Of a stretch of DNA of 64,000 bases, positions 49,376-58,453 are shown piece by piece. This stretch comes from Nocardioides sp. SYSU D00065 (lineage in GTDB: Bacteria; Actinomycetota; Actinomycetes; Propionibacteriales; Nocardioidaceae). The notes beneath the pieces are model-generated. The model made no database searches. It worked only from the letters and a program-made list of their open reading frames with translations, and was not told the origin of the DNA. Where the stretch lies: positions 1,550,001-1,614,000 of the forward strand of contig NZ_JAFMSX010000001.1 of NCBI RefSeq assembly GCF_017916425.1, in the 5' to 3' direction. The position numbers and the translations under genes are program-made. Within the stretch, counting starts at the first letter, position 1. Every line of letters starts with the position of its first letter.

Positions 49376-50410
49376 TCACCGCTCCTCGGGCTGCGCGACC
49401 CCGTCGGCCGTCTCGGCAGCATCGGCGGTGTCGTCGGGTACGTCGGCCGCCGCTGGCGGCTGCTCGGACCGGGGCTCGGACTCGGCCTCGGACTCGGGCT
49501 CGGACTCGGGCTCGGGCTCGGGCAGCGCCACGCCCGGCACGGTGCCGGTCAGGGTGGCGAGCATCTGGCGCACGTTGGACAGCTGGGCGTTGATGCTGTC
49601 GCGGCGCTGAGCGGCGGCGGCCAGCTCGCGCTCGGACTCCGCACGCACCCGGTCCGCGGTCGCCCGGGCCTCGGCCACCATCGTGGTCGAGCGCTCCTCG
49701 GCGTCGGCCAGCATCCGCGCGACCCGCGCCTCGGCCTCGGCGCGGCTGCGCTCCATGGCCGCCTCCGCGTCGCGGTTGCGGGCCGCCATCGCGTCGAGCT
49801 CGGCCTGGGTGGCCGCCTGCTGCGCCTGGAACTCCGAGGTGGCCTTCTGCCGCCGCTCGGCCAGCGTGGTCTCGAAGTCGGCGGCGGCCTGGGCGGCCTT
49901 CGCGCGCTGCTCCTCGTAGAGCGCCTCGGCCTCGGCGCGCCGGGCGGACGCGTCACGCTCGGCGGCGTCGCGCTCGGAGTCCGCGGCGGTGCGGGCGTCG
50001 GCGAGCACCCGGGCGCCCTCGGCCTCGGCGTCGCGGCGGGTCTCCTCGGCGTAGCGGTCGGCGTCGGCGCGGAGCGCGGCGACCTCGGCCTCCGCCTCCT
50101 TGCGCAGCGCCTCGACCTCGCCGACGACCCGGTCACGGATCTCGGCGGCCTCGGCCTCGGCCAGGGCGAGGATCTGCCCGACCCGCTCACCGAGGTGCTC
50201 GTACGTCGGCGGCTCGGGCTGCTGCGCCTCCCGCGACACGAGCGCCTCGCGGGAGGCGGCGGCCTCCGCGCGTGCCTGCTCGGCGGCTCCCTCGGCGGCC
50301 TCGAGGCGCCGGCGCAGGTCGTCCGCCTCGCGCTGCGCCTGCCCGAGGGCGCGTTCGACCTCGGACGGGTCGTAGCCGCGGCGCACGGTCGTGAACATCT
50401 CGTCAGGCAT
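49376..50410 (-). CDS. DivIVA-domain coiled-coil protein
   Basis: 344 residues. The N-terminal motif FTTVRRGYDPSEVERAL is a DivIVA-type membrane-binding hook. Residues 20-300 are almost entirely a coiled coil rich in Ala, Glu and Arg. The C-terminus is an acidic PEPEPESEPESE tail from a CTCGGG-type microsatellite (49462-49525) and probably disordered. DivIVA and Scy/FilP relatives organise polar growth and cell-wall machinery. Its start overlaps the end of the second coiled-coil gene by 8 nt. Confidence 0.85.
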   Translation of the reverse strand: MPDEMFTTVRRGYDPSEVERALGQAQREADDLRRRLEAAEGAAEQARAEAAASREALVSREAQQPEPPTYEHLGERVGQILALAEAEAAEIRDRVVGEVEALRKEAEAEVAALRADADRYAEETRRDAEAEGARVLADARTAADSERDAAERDASARRAEAEALYEEQRAKAAQAAADFETTLAERRQKATSEFQAQQAATQAELDAMAARNRDAEAAMERSRAEAEARVARMLADAEERSTTMVAEARATADRVRAESERELAAAAQRRDSINAQLSNVRQMLATLTGTVPGVALPEPEPESEPESEAESEPRSEQPPAAADVPDDTADAAETADGVAQPEER

Positions 50411-51914
50411 CGGGGTCCTCCTGGGCGGGGGCATCGGCGGGGCTCTGGGCGGGACTCTGGGCGGGACTCTGGCTGGGGACCGGGCCGGGCGGCGCGTGCC
50501 CGAGGTCGGGGGAGACCGGCACGGGACCCGGCGCGGGCTGCGGGCGCTCGGGCACGGAGAGCGCCTCGATCACGCCGGAGAGCTGCGCGAGCTCGGCGGC
50601 GATCCCGTCGCGCTGCGTCTTCAGCTGGGCGATCTCGGCGCGGGCGCGGTCGAGCGCGCGACGGGCGCCCTCGCGCAGCCGGTCCGCCTCGGCGCGGCCC
50701 TCGGAGACCAGCGCCAGCGACTCCTCACGCGCGCGGCGCCGCTCCTCGGCCGCCCGCGCGCGGCTGCGGGTGACCTCCTCGGCGACCAGCGCGCGCAGGC
50801 TGGCGGCGCCGGACTCCGCCTCGGCGCGGCGCCGCTCGAGCCGCTCGACGGCGCGCTCGGACTCGTCGGTCGCGTCGGCGACGATGCGGGCGGCCTCGGC
50901 CTCGGCCCGGGCGAGCGCCGCCTTGGCCTCGCTCTCCATCTCGCCGGCGGCGAGGCTGGCGACCCGGGCGATCTCCTCGGCGCGCTGCCGGGCGTCGGCG
51001 AGCTCCAGGGCCATCCGCCTGGCGACCGCCGCGATCACGCCCTGCAGCCGACGGCGTACGACGCGGGTGTGCGCGGCGACGTCGGCGTGGCCGGCCCTGC
51101 GGATGGCGTCGGCCTCGGTGGCGGCGCCGGCCAGGACGGACCGGACCGTGGCCGTGGCCCACTCGGTCTGCTCGGCGGCCTGGCGCAGCTTGTCCTCGCT
51201 CTCCGCGCGGGCGGCGGCCAGGGTCTCCTCGGCGGCCTGGCGCAGGCGCTGCGCCTCCGCGACGGCGCTGCGGCGCAGCTCGTCGGCGTGCCGGGCCGCC
51301 TCCTCGCGCATGCGCGCCGACTCGCTGGAGGCGCTGGCCCGCAGCGACTCCGCCTCCGCGGTCGCCGACTCCAGGTGGTGGCGGCCGGTGGCACGACCCT
51401 GCTCCACCAGCTGGGTCGCGGTCTCCTGCGCGGCCGCCAGGGTGGCCTCCGCCTCGGCGCGGCTGGTCGCGAGGAGGGCGGCCGCCTCGGCCCCTGCAGC
51501 GTCGCGCAGCTCCTCGGCCTCCGCGCGCAGGGAAGCGGCCTCCTGCTCGGCCCGGGCGCGCAGCTGCTGGCTCTCCGAGCGAGCCAGCTCGACCTGCTGG
51601 TCGCGCGCCGTCTCGGCCGAGCCCATCAGCAGCGACGCCTGCTCGTTGGCGTCGACGACGATCGTGGCGGCCTCCTCGGACGCTCCCGCCAGCACCTCCT
51701 CGGCCTGCTTGCGCGCCCGGCCGGCCTCGGCGCGGTCGGCCTCCGCCTCCGCCTGGAGGCGGCGGGCCTCCTCGCGCAGGGCGGTGAGGTCGGCGGTCAG
51801 GCGCTGCGCCTCCTGCCGCGCCTCAGCCAGGAGCTCGTCGGCCACCTGCTGGGCCCGGGCGAGAAGTGCCGACGTCGAGGGCCCACCTGCTGGAGCCGTG
51901 GCGTCGAGGGCCAT
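50403..51914 (-). CDS. Long coiled-coil protein (Scy/FilP-like)
   Basis: 503 residues, nearly all a long alpha-helical coiled coil from residue 15 to 440 with heptads rich in Ala, Glu, Arg and Leu. It ends in a Pro/Gln tail with SQSPAQSPAQSPA. No DivIVA hook is present at its N-terminus, unlike its neighbour. Such proteins form filaments at growing tips in actinobacteria (family knowledge). The ATG encoding MALDATAPAG is chosen; upstream codons lie in sequence without coding character. The pair is translationally coupled and likely interacts. Confidence 0.8.
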   Translation of the reverse strand: MALDATAPAGGPSTSALLARAQQVADELLAEARQEAQRLTADLTALREEARRLQAEAEADRAEAGRARKQAEEVLAGASEEAATIVVDANEQASLLMGSAETARDQQVELARSESQQLRARAEQEAASLRAEAEELRDAAGAEAAALLATSRAEAEATLAAAQETATQLVEQGRATGRHHLESATAEAESLRASASSESARMREEAARHADELRRSAVAEAQRLRQAAEETLAAARAESEDKLRQAAEQTEWATATVRSVLAGAATEADAIRRAGHADVAAHTRVVRRRLQGVIAAVARRMALELADARQRAEEIARVASLAAGEMESEAKAALARAEAEAARIVADATDESERAVERLERRRAEAESGAASLRALVAEEVTRSRARAAEERRRAREESLALVSEGRAEADRLREGARRALDRARAEIAQLKTQRDGIAAELAQLSGVIEALSVPERPQPAPGPVPVSPDLGHAPPGPVPSQSPAQSPAQSPADAPAQEDPDA

Positions 51915-52051
51915 GCAGCTGCTCCCTTCACACGCGGTCCGAGGCCGCCATTGTCGCAGCGCCACCGCTGCCCTGACAAAGGGGCGTCCAGGCGTTGCGC
52001 CCAGAGCGAACCGTCTTGCCGCGCATCCCCGAATGGCGTTGGAGTGGATCC

Positions 52052-53014
52052 ATGAAGCTCCTCGTGCTCGGCGGCACCCGGTTCCTCTCCCGCGAGGTCG
52101 CGGCCCAGGCGGTGCAGCGGGGCTGGGACGTCGCCTGCGCCTGTCGCGGACGGTCCGGGTCGCTGCCCGACGGAGTGCGGCACCTGCCCTGGGACCGCGA
52201 CGACGAGGCCCCCGACTCCGTGGCGCAGGGCGACTGGGACGCGGTCGTCGACGTCTCGCGCCTGCCCTCGCACGTACGCCGCGCGCTCGCCGCCACGCCC
52301 GGCTCCCACTGGGTGTTCGTGTCGACGATCAGCGTCTACGCCGACCCGTCGTCGCCGGCGATGCAGCCGCTCGTCGACCCGGTCGTCGAGGACGTCGACC
52401 TGGCCGTCGACCCGGAGGCCTACGGCGGGATGAAGGTCGCCTGCGAGCAGCTCGTGACGGAGCAGGCGGCGTCGTCGGCGATCGTGCGGCCCGGGCTGAT
52501 CGTCGGACCGGGCGACCCGACCGGGCGCTTCGCCCACTGGCCGCAGCGCCTGGCGCGCGGGGGCGAGGTGCTCGCCCCCGGGAGGCCGCAGGACGTGGTG
52601 CAGGTGATCGACGTACGCGACCTCGCCGCGTGGCTCCTCGACCTCGCCGCGGCGCGCACGGCCGGCACCTTCGACGCCGTCGGCGAGCCGATGGCGTTCG
52701 GCGAGCTGCTCGCACACGTGGCGAGCGGCGTGGGCGGCGACGGAGTAGGGCTCACCTGGGTCGACGCGGCGTTCCTGGAGGAGCACGGGGTCACGCACTG
52801 GGCCGGCGACGGGTCGCTGCCGCTGTGGCTGCCGCGGCCCGAGTACGACGGCATGCTGGCTCACGACCCCGGCCCGGCGCTCGCCGCCGGCCTACGGCTG
52901 CGGCCGCTCGCCGAGACCGCGCCCGGCTGCCTCGACTCACCGGTCCACGCGCTGTCGCCCGAGCGGGAGGCCGAGGTCCTGGCGGCCTGGCACTCCCGCG
53001 CGGGGGGTATCTAG
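52052..53014 (+). CDS. NAD(P)-dependent epimerase/dehydratase-like protein
   Basis: 320 residues of the extended SDR fold. LVLGGTRFLSREV (about 4) is the Rossmann glycine motif in the GGTRFLG form; DVSRLPSHVR, STISVYAD and YGGMKVACE (Tyr near 131, Lys near 135) follow. IVRPGLIVGPGDPTGRF is the substrate region. Similar to sugar-epimerase or isoflavone-reductase-like proteins. Its TAG stop lies in the arm of the terminator hairpin. Substrate unknown. Confidence 0.88.
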   Translation: MKLLVLGGTRFLSREVAAQAVQRGWDVACACRGRSGSLPDGVRHLPWDRDDEAPDSVAQGDWDAVVDVSRLPSHVRRALAATPGSHWVFVSTISVYADPSSPAMQPLVDPVVEDVDLAVDPEAYGGMKVACEQLVTEQAASSAIVRPGLIVGPGDPTGRFAHWPQRLARGGEVLAPGRPQDVVQVIDVRDLAAWLLDLAAARTAGTFDAVGEPMAFGELLAHVASGVGGDGVGLTWVDAAFLEEHGVTHWAGDGSLPLWLPRPEYDGMLAHDPGPALAAGLRLRPLAETAPGCLDSPVHALSPEREAEVLAAWHSRAGGI

Positions 53015-53069
53015 GGACGAACTGGTGGCGAAACGGCCTTCCGGCCTACCAGGACGTCCCTAGATACCC
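53005..53069. terminator. Bidirectional terminator between epimerase and bkdC
   Basis: GGGTATCTAGGGACG (53005-53019) pairs perfectly with CGTCCCTAGATACCC (53055-53069). Inside are CTGGT/ACCAG and GGCC-TTCC-GGCC helices. The left arm contains the epimerase stop codon and the right arm touches the bkdC stop (53070-53072). It serves two convergent genes. Confidence 0.8.
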
Positions 53070-54680
53070 TCAGAAGAGGAGCGCGGTGCCCGGGTCCTGC
53101 AGGATGCCGGCGACGTCGGCGAGGAAGCGCGAGCCCTTCTCGCCGTCGATGTGCCGGTGGTCGAAGGACAGCGCCAGGGTGGTGACGTCACGGACCACGA
53201 TCTCCCCGGACTCCTCGTCGACCCACGGCCGCTTGTTGATCGCGCCGAAGCACAGGATCGCCGACTCGCCCGGGTTGATGATCGGAGTGCCGGCGTCGAC
53301 ACCGAAGACGCCGACGTTGGTGATCGTGAACGTCCCGCCCGCCATCTCCGCCGGCTGGGTCCGCCCCTCCCGCGCCGTGGCGGTGAGCTCGCCGAGCGCC
53401 GTGGCCAGCTCGGGCATCGAGAGCGAGTCGGCGTCCTTGACGTTGGGCACCACCAGGCCGCGCGGCGTCGCCGCCGCGATGCCGAGGTTGACGTAGTGCT
53501 TGTAGACGACCTCCTGCGCGGCCTCGTCCCACAGGGAGTTGATCTCCGGGGTGCGCTTGATGGCGAGCAGCACCGCGCGGGCGAGCACCAGCAGGGGGCT
53601 GACCTTGACGTCGCGGAACTCGGGTCGCTGCCGGAGCCGACCCACCAGTTGCATGGTCGCCGTGACGTCGACGGTGATCCACTCGGTGACGTGCGGGCTG
53701 GTGAACGCCGACTGGCTCATCGCCGCCGCCATCATCTTGCGCACGCCCTTGATCGGCTCGCGGGTCTCGCGCGCCCCCGCCGCAGGTGCCGCGGCCGGCT
53801 CGGGCTGACCGGAGCCGCCGTACGACGCGCCGGGCGCGCCCGCGCCCTGCAGGTCGGCGACCTCGCGACCGGCTCGCGTGCCGCCGGCGGACGTCGCCGC
53901 GTGCACGTCGTCGCGGGTGATCGACCCCGACGGACCGGATCCGGTGAGCGTGGCCAAGTCCACCCCGAGGTCCTTGGCGAGCTTGCGCACCGGCGGCTTC
54001 GCCAGCGCGCGTACGACGCGGGGCTCGGTCTGGGCCGCGGGCGGGACGAGCGCCGCGGCCGGGGCAGCGGCAGGCGCGGCCCGCTGGTCGACGGCCGGCA
54101 CCGGCGACTCGTCGGCCGGCATGACCTCGTCGGACTGCGCGCCTCCGGGAGCGAAGGCGCCCTGGACCTGCATCTGGGTCTGCGCCCCCGCAAGGGTGCT
54201 CGGGGAGGCCGAGCCACGGCGGGCGCGGCGCATCGGGCCGCGGTCTGCCTTGATCCGGCCGACGAGGGACGCGCCCTCCATCGAGCCGGAGGCGGCGGGG
54301 TTGGACAGGTCGATCTCGGTCGGGTCGACCTGGGCGGGCGGCTGGCCCGCACCCTCGCCGGCGCCGGCCTTCTGCGCCATGCCGAGATAGGGGTCGGACT
54401 CGGTCTGCGGGGCGGTGCCGCCGGCCGGGGCGGCGGGCGCCTCACCGGCGGCGCCGATCGCGATGATCGGCGTGCCGACGGGGACGGTCTCGCCCTCGGC
54501 CACGAGCAGCGACACGACCGTGCCCTCGAAGGGCGAGGGCAGCTCGACCAGCGACTTGGCGGTCTCGATCTCGACGATCACGTCGTTGATCTCGACGGTG
54601 TCGCCGACCTTGACCTTCCAGGAGACGATCTCGGCCTCGGTGAGGCCCTCACCGACGTCGGGCAGCAGGAACTCGGACAT
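53070..54680 (-). CDS. bkdC: Branched-chain 2-oxoacid dehydrogenase E2, dihydrolipoamide acyltransferase
   Basis: 536 residues. One lipoyl domain (MSEFLLPDVGEGLTEAEIV, lipoylated Lys in EIETAKSLVELP), a long Ala/Pro-rich linker, a peripheral-subunit-binding domain (VRKLAKDLGVDLATLTGSGP, about 320), and a C-terminal catalytic domain ending in TLALSFDHRHIDGEKGSRFL with the catalytic His and Asp. It moves the acyl group from E1 to CoA. It is 12 bp behind the E1-beta gene. The substrate class (branched-chain) is inferred from operon and E1 similarity. Confidence 0.92.
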   Translation of the reverse strand: MSEFLLPDVGEGLTEAEIVSWKVKVGDTVEINDVIVEIETAKSLVELPSPFEGTVVSLLVAEGETVPVGTPIIAIGAAGEAPAAPAGGTAPQTESDPYLGMAQKAGAGEGAGQPPAQVDPTEIDLSNPAASGSMEGASLVGRIKADRGPMRRARRGSASPSTLAGAQTQMQVQGAFAPGGAQSDEVMPADESPVPAVDQRAAPAAAPAAALVPPAAQTEPRVVRALAKPPVRKLAKDLGVDLATLTGSGPSGSITRDDVHAATSAGGTRAGREVADLQGAGAPGASYGGSGQPEPAAAPAAGARETREPIKGVRKMMAAAMSQSAFTSPHVTEWITVDVTATMQLVGRLRQRPEFRDVKVSPLLVLARAVLLAIKRTPEINSLWDEAAQEVVYKHYVNLGIAAATPRGLVVPNVKDADSLSMPELATALGELTATAREGRTQPAEMAGGTFTITNVGVFGVDAGTPIINPGESAILCFGAINKRPWVDEESGEIVVRDVTTLALSFDHRHIDGEKGSRFLADVAGILQDPGTALLF

Positions 54681-54691
54681 CAGGGTTCCTC

Positions 54692-55672
54692 TCAGTAGGC
54701 GAACGTGCGGTCGACGGCGTCCAGCACCCGGTCGAGGTCGGGGAGGTACTCCTCCTCGATCCGCGACGGCGGGTAGGGCGTGTCGAAGGCGCCGACGCGC
54801 AGCACCGGCGCCTCGAGGGAGTAGAAGCACTCCTCGGTGACGCGGGCGGCGAGCTCGGCCCCCATGCCGAGGTTGACGTGCGCCTCGTGGGTGACCACGC
54901 AGCGACCGGTGCGGCGTACGGACTCGTAGACCGGTGCCATGTCGAGCGGCGACAGCGTGCGCAGGTCGATCACCTCGAGGCTGCGGCCCTCGGACTCGGC
55001 GGCCTCGGCGCACTTGAGCGCCGTCTTCACGGTCGGGCCGTAGGCCAGCACGGTCGCGTCGGAGCCGGTCCGCACGACCCGGGAGCTGAACAGCGGCTCG
55101 GGCGTCGCCGACTCGTCGAGCTCAGCCTTGTCGGCGTGGTACTGCCGCTTGGGCTCGAGGAAGATGACCGGGTCGTCGTGGGCGATGGCCTGCTGGATCA
55201 TCCAGTAGCCGTCGACGGGGTTGGAGCAGGCGACGACCTTGAGGCCGGGGGTGTGCGCGAACTGCGCCTCGGGGCTCTCCGAGTGGTGCTCGACCGCCCC
55301 GATGCCGCCCCCGAAGGGGATGCGGATGACGATCGGCATCTTCACCTTGCCCTGCGAGCGGTAGGTGTACTTGGCGACCTGGCACACGATCTGGTCGTAG
55401 GCGGGGTAGACGAAGCCGTCGAACTGGATCTCCACGACGGGGCGGTAGCCGCGCAGCGCCATCCCGACCGCCGTGCCGACGATGCCGGACTCCGCGAGCG
55501 GGGAGTCGATGACACGGTCCTCGCCGAAGTCCTTCTGCAGCCCGTCGGTGATGCGGAAGACGCCGCCGAGCTTGCCGACGTCCTCGCCCATCAGCAGGAC
55601 CTTGTCGTCGTCCTCCATGGCCTTGCGCAGCCCCATGTTGAGGCCCTTGGCGAGCGTGATCTTGGCGGTCAT
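54692..55672 (-). CDS. bkdB: 2-oxoacid dehydrogenase E1 component, beta subunit
   Basis: 326 residues. Transketolase_pyr domain first (MGEDVGKLGGVFRITDGLQ, IDSPLAESGIVGTAVGMAL), and the C-terminal transketolase_C domain with GRCVVTHEAHVNLGMGAELA. It forms the alpha2-beta2 thiamine-diphosphate enzyme with BkdA to decarboxylate branched-chain 2-oxoacids. 1 nt separates its start from the bkdA stop. Full length for the family. Confidence 0.93.
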   Translation of the reverse strand: MTAKITLAKGLNMGLRKAMEDDDKVLLMGEDVGKLGGVFRITDGLQKDFGEDRVIDSPLAESGIVGTAVGMALRGYRPVVEIQFDGFVYPAYDQIVCQVAKYTYRSQGKVKMPIVIRIPFGGGIGAVEHHSESPEAQFAHTPGLKVVACSNPVDGYWMIQQAIAHDDPVIFLEPKRQYHADKAELDESATPEPLFSSRVVRTGSDATVLAYGPTVKTALKCAEAAESEGRSLEVIDLRTLSPLDMAPVYESVRRTGRCVVTHEAHVNLGMGAELAARVTEECFYSLEAPVLRVGAFDTPYPPSRIEEEYLPDLDRVLDAVDRTFAY

Positions 55673-55673
55673 G

Positions 55674-56843
55674 TCAGTGCGCTCCCTCGAAGCTGGCGAG
55701 GTAGGCCGCGAAGCCGTCGCGCTGGGCGGCGATCTCCTCGGTCATCTCGCTGAAGACGTAGCCGAACTGGTCGAGCGGCTGCGGGTCGGGCAGCGCCTTG
55801 CAGCCCTCGCGGAGGTGGTGGCCCAGCTCCTTGGCCTCGGCGTCGAGGTCGTCGAAGAACTCCTGGTCGACCAGGCCGTTGCGGCGCAGGTACACCTTGA
55901 GCCGCTCGATCGGGTCCTTGAGCTTCCAGTGCTCGAGCTCGTCGTTGAGGCGGTAGCGGGTGGGGTCGTCGGTCGTGGTGTGGGCGCCCATCCGGTAGGT
56001 GTAGGCCTCGACGAACGACGGCCCGTTGCCCTCGCGGGCGCGCTGCAGCGCGGCCTTGGTGACGGCGTACGTCGCCAGCACGTCGTTGCCGTCGACGCGG
56101 ATGCCCGGGAACCCGAAGCCGAGCGCGCGCTGGTAGAGCGGGATGCGGGTCTGGCGCTCGATCGGCTCGGAGATGGCCCACTGGTTGTTCTGGCAGAAGA
56201 ACACGACCGGCGCGTTGTAGGAGGCAGCGAAGATGAACGCCTCGTTGACGTCGCCCTGCGAGGACGCGCCGTCGCCGAAGTGCGCGATCACGGCCGCGTC
56301 GCGCTCGGGGTCGCCGGTGCCGACGACGCCGTCGCGCTGCATGCCCATGGCGTAGCCCGTGGCGTGCAGGGTCTGGGCGCCGATGACGATCGTGTAGAGG
56401 CCGAAGTTGTTCTCGGCCGGGTCCCAGCCGCCCTGGTCGACGCCGCGGAACAGCCCGAGCAGGCGCAGCGGGTCGACGCCCCGGCAGTAGGCGACGCCGT
56501 GCTCGCGGTAGGTCGGGAAGACGTAGTCCTGGGGGCGCAGCGCGCGGCCGGCGCCGATCTGCGCGGCCTCCTGGCCGAGCAGCTGGGCCCAGATGCCGAG
56601 CTCGCCGTGGCGCTGGAGCGCGGTCGCCTCGACGTCGATGCGCCGGGTGAGGACCATGTCGCGGTAGAGCCCGCGCAGCTCCTCGGCGGAGAAGTCGTGG
56701 TCGAACTCGGGGTGGTGGACGCGCTCGCCCTCGGGCGTCAGCAGCTGGACGAGGTCGGGGCCTCCGTCGGACTGCGCGGGTCCGAAGACCTCCGCGAGGT
56801 CGGGGCCGAAGGTGTCGCTCCCGGGGGAGGCAGGGTCGGACAA
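55674..56843 (-). CDS. bkdA: 2-oxoacid dehydrogenase E1 component, alpha subunit
   Basis: 389 residues. The ThDP-binding site is GDGASSQGDVNEAFIFAASYNAPVVFFCQNN (about 202-230), and phosphorylation-loop-like YRMGAHTTTDDPTRYR follows. It binds thiamine diphosphate and initiates branched-chain 2-oxoacid oxidation. The TTG at 56843 is favoured because AAGGAG lies six bases upstream; GTG 56858 would add five residues and has no ribosome site. It is first in the operon bkdABC. Confidence 0.9.
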   Translation of the reverse strand: MSDPASPGSDTFGPDLAEVFGPAQSDGGPDLVQLLTPEGERVHHPEFDHDFSAEELRGLYRDMVLTRRIDVEATALQRHGELGIWAQLLGQEAAQIGAGRALRPQDYVFPTYREHGVAYCRGVDPLRLLGLFRGVDQGGWDPAENNFGLYTIVIGAQTLHATGYAMGMQRDGVVGTGDPERDAAVIAHFGDGASSQGDVNEAFIFAASYNAPVVFFCQNNQWAISEPIERQTRIPLYQRALGFGFPGIRVDGNDVLATYAVTKAALQRAREGNGPSFVEAYTYRMGAHTTTDDPTRYRLNDELEHWKLKDPIERLKVYLRRNGLVDQEFFDDLDAEAKELGHHLREGCKALPDPQPLDQFGYVFSEMTEEIAAQRDGFAAYLASFEGAH

Positions 56844-56858
56844 CGCACTCTCCTTCAC

Positions 56859-57337
56859 AGCTAGCGGCAGTCTCGGGATCGCCGGACGCCGACGGCTTGC
56901 AGCGTGGCCGCCGGCGTGTGTGACCCCGACCACATGATGGTGCTCAACGTAACGGCCGGGGCCAGCCAGCACCAATCCGACAGCCGCGATGTCCGGCACG
57001 TCGCGGGCGCGCCCAAGAGCCGGCGCCGACGGGCTCGTGGGTGACCCGTCGGCGCCGGCCCACCTCCACTTGGGGATGGAGGCCCGGGCAGCTCGGAGGC
57101 CCCCGGAGTCGGTCGCCCTCGAGGTGCACGGCGCGTCCCCCCCAGGTCGCGCCGTGCCCGCGAGTGCTTCGCGACCAGCATCCTGGCGCCGCCGCCCGCG
57201 GACCAGAGGACGAGGCGAACGTGGGCGAAGAGTGCGGGTGGTCTTGACGACTTCTGGATCCTCGCCCCGCGCAGCCGTGCGGGCCGGCCCCGTGCGTACC
57301 CTGTCGTGCGTCCCGGACCCACGACGGAGGTGGACGA
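56859..57337. other. 480-bp gap between divergent bkdA and GH43-like gene, with a 15-bp hairpin
   Basis: GCCGGCGCCGACGGG (57019-57033) pairs perfectly with CCCGTCGGCGCCGGC (57045-57059) around 11 nt. No gene ends here on either strand, so it is not an obvious terminator; an attenuator or a relic are options. Open frames in this gap lack coding character and ribosome sites. The bkd promoter should lie at its left end (ACCACATGATGGT at 56930-56942 is a dyad), but I cannot fix it. Confidence 0.5.
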
Positions 57338-58453
57338 GTGAGTGGCGCACTGCGCGGACGGCGGCGGGGACCAGCCGTCACCCTGTCGCTGTGGGTCCTG
57401 TGCCTCGTCGTGGCCGGCCTGGGCACGGGTCCTGCTGCGGCCGACGAGGTCGTCGGCTTCCCGCCCCGACCGCTGTTCTGGGAGCAGCCCCTGGCCGACC
57501 CGAGCGTCGTGCACGACGGGACGCGCTGGTTCGCGGCCGGCACCGGCTGGCGAGGCGGCACCGCCAGCAGCGCCCAGGAGTATGCCGGCTGGGCGCCCGG
57601 CGCACCGCTGCTGGACTCGCGGCCCCTGTGGGCGCGCAACGGCGACGTGTGGGCACCCGAGCTCGAGCGCGCCGCCGACGGCACCTGGCTCGCCTACTAC
57701 TCGATTCCCGTCGCGGGCCTGCCGCGCACCGACGACCGGTGCATCGGCGTCGCGACCGCGCCCGACCTGGCGACCCCGTTCACGCCCCTGCACACCCAGC
57801 CGCTGGTCTGCCCCGAGGGCGCGGCGACCGCGCCGGCCAGCGACGTCGTACGCCACGCACCCGGGCTGCCGACGCGCGGCGTCATCGACCCCTCGTCGTA
57901 CGTCGCCGCGGACGGCCGGCGGTTCCTGCTCTACCGGACCCAGGGCACCCCGTCGTCGATCCGCATGGTGCGGCTGACCGCCAGCGGCCGGCGGGCCGCG
58001 GGGCCGAGCCGCGAGCTGCTGCGCGACCCCGGCGTGCTGGAGAACCCGGAGATGGTGGACGCGCGGGGCTGGCACCACCTGCTGCTGAGCCGCGGCGACT
58101 TCGGTCGCTGCGGCTACCGCACGGTGTGGCGGCGCTCGGCGTCGGTGCGACGGGGCTGGGAGACCGCCTCGGAGACCGTCCTGCTCGACCGGGCGGGCAC
58201 CGGCATCTGCGGGCCCGGCGGCGCCGACTACGTGCCGATGACACCGCACCGGCTGTTCGTGCACGGGTGGGTGTGCGACGGGGTCAACGGGCCCTGCGAG
58301 TGGTCGTACTCCTCCCACGACGACCCGCTGCGGCGCGGGCGGCGGGTGCTCTACCTCGCCCGGCTGCGCTGGACCGCGGACGGCCCCGTGCTGGCCCGGT
58401 TCGGCCAGGGACCGGCCTGGACCCCACCGCCCGAGCCGGTGACGGGCCCCTAG
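57338..58453 (+). CDS. Secreted GH43-like five-bladed beta-propeller protein
   Basis: 371 residues. GTG follows GGAGG by 7 nt. A signal peptide (VTLSLWVLCLVVAGL, cleavage near AAADE) leads to a propeller with the family 43/62-like LADPSVVHDGTRWFA (catalytic Asp region), VWAPELERAADGTWLAYYS, and RGVIDPSSYVAADGRRFLLYR (second Asp). Members cleave arabinan or xylan side chains. Whether all three catalytic acids are present (Asp-Asp-Glu; Glu perhaps in ENPEMV) was judged by eye. Its stop overlaps the convergent GST gene stop in a shared CTAG (58450-58453). Confidence 0.82.
   Translation: MSGALRGRRRGPAVTLSLWVLCLVVAGLGTGPAAADEVVGFPPRPLFWEQPLADPSVVHDGTRWFAAGTGWRGGTASSAQEYAGWAPGAPLLDSRPLWARNGDVWAPELERAADGTWLAYYSIPVAGLPRTDDRCIGVATAPDLATPFTPLHTQPLVCPEGAATAPASDVVRHAPGLPTRGVIDPSSYVAADGRRFLLYRTQGTPSSIRMVRLTASGRRAAGPSRELLRDPGVLENPEMVDARGWHHLLLSRGDFGRCGYRTVWRRSASVRRGWETASETVLLDRAGTGICGPGGADYVPMTPHRLFVHGWVCDGVNGPCEWSYSSHDDPLRRGRRVLYLARLRWTADGPVLARFGQGPAWTPPPEPVTGP

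Noticed and set aside
56944-57350. Genes in the bkdA/GH43 gap
   Set aside because: Frames there have no ribosome site, no domain and antisense-like composition.
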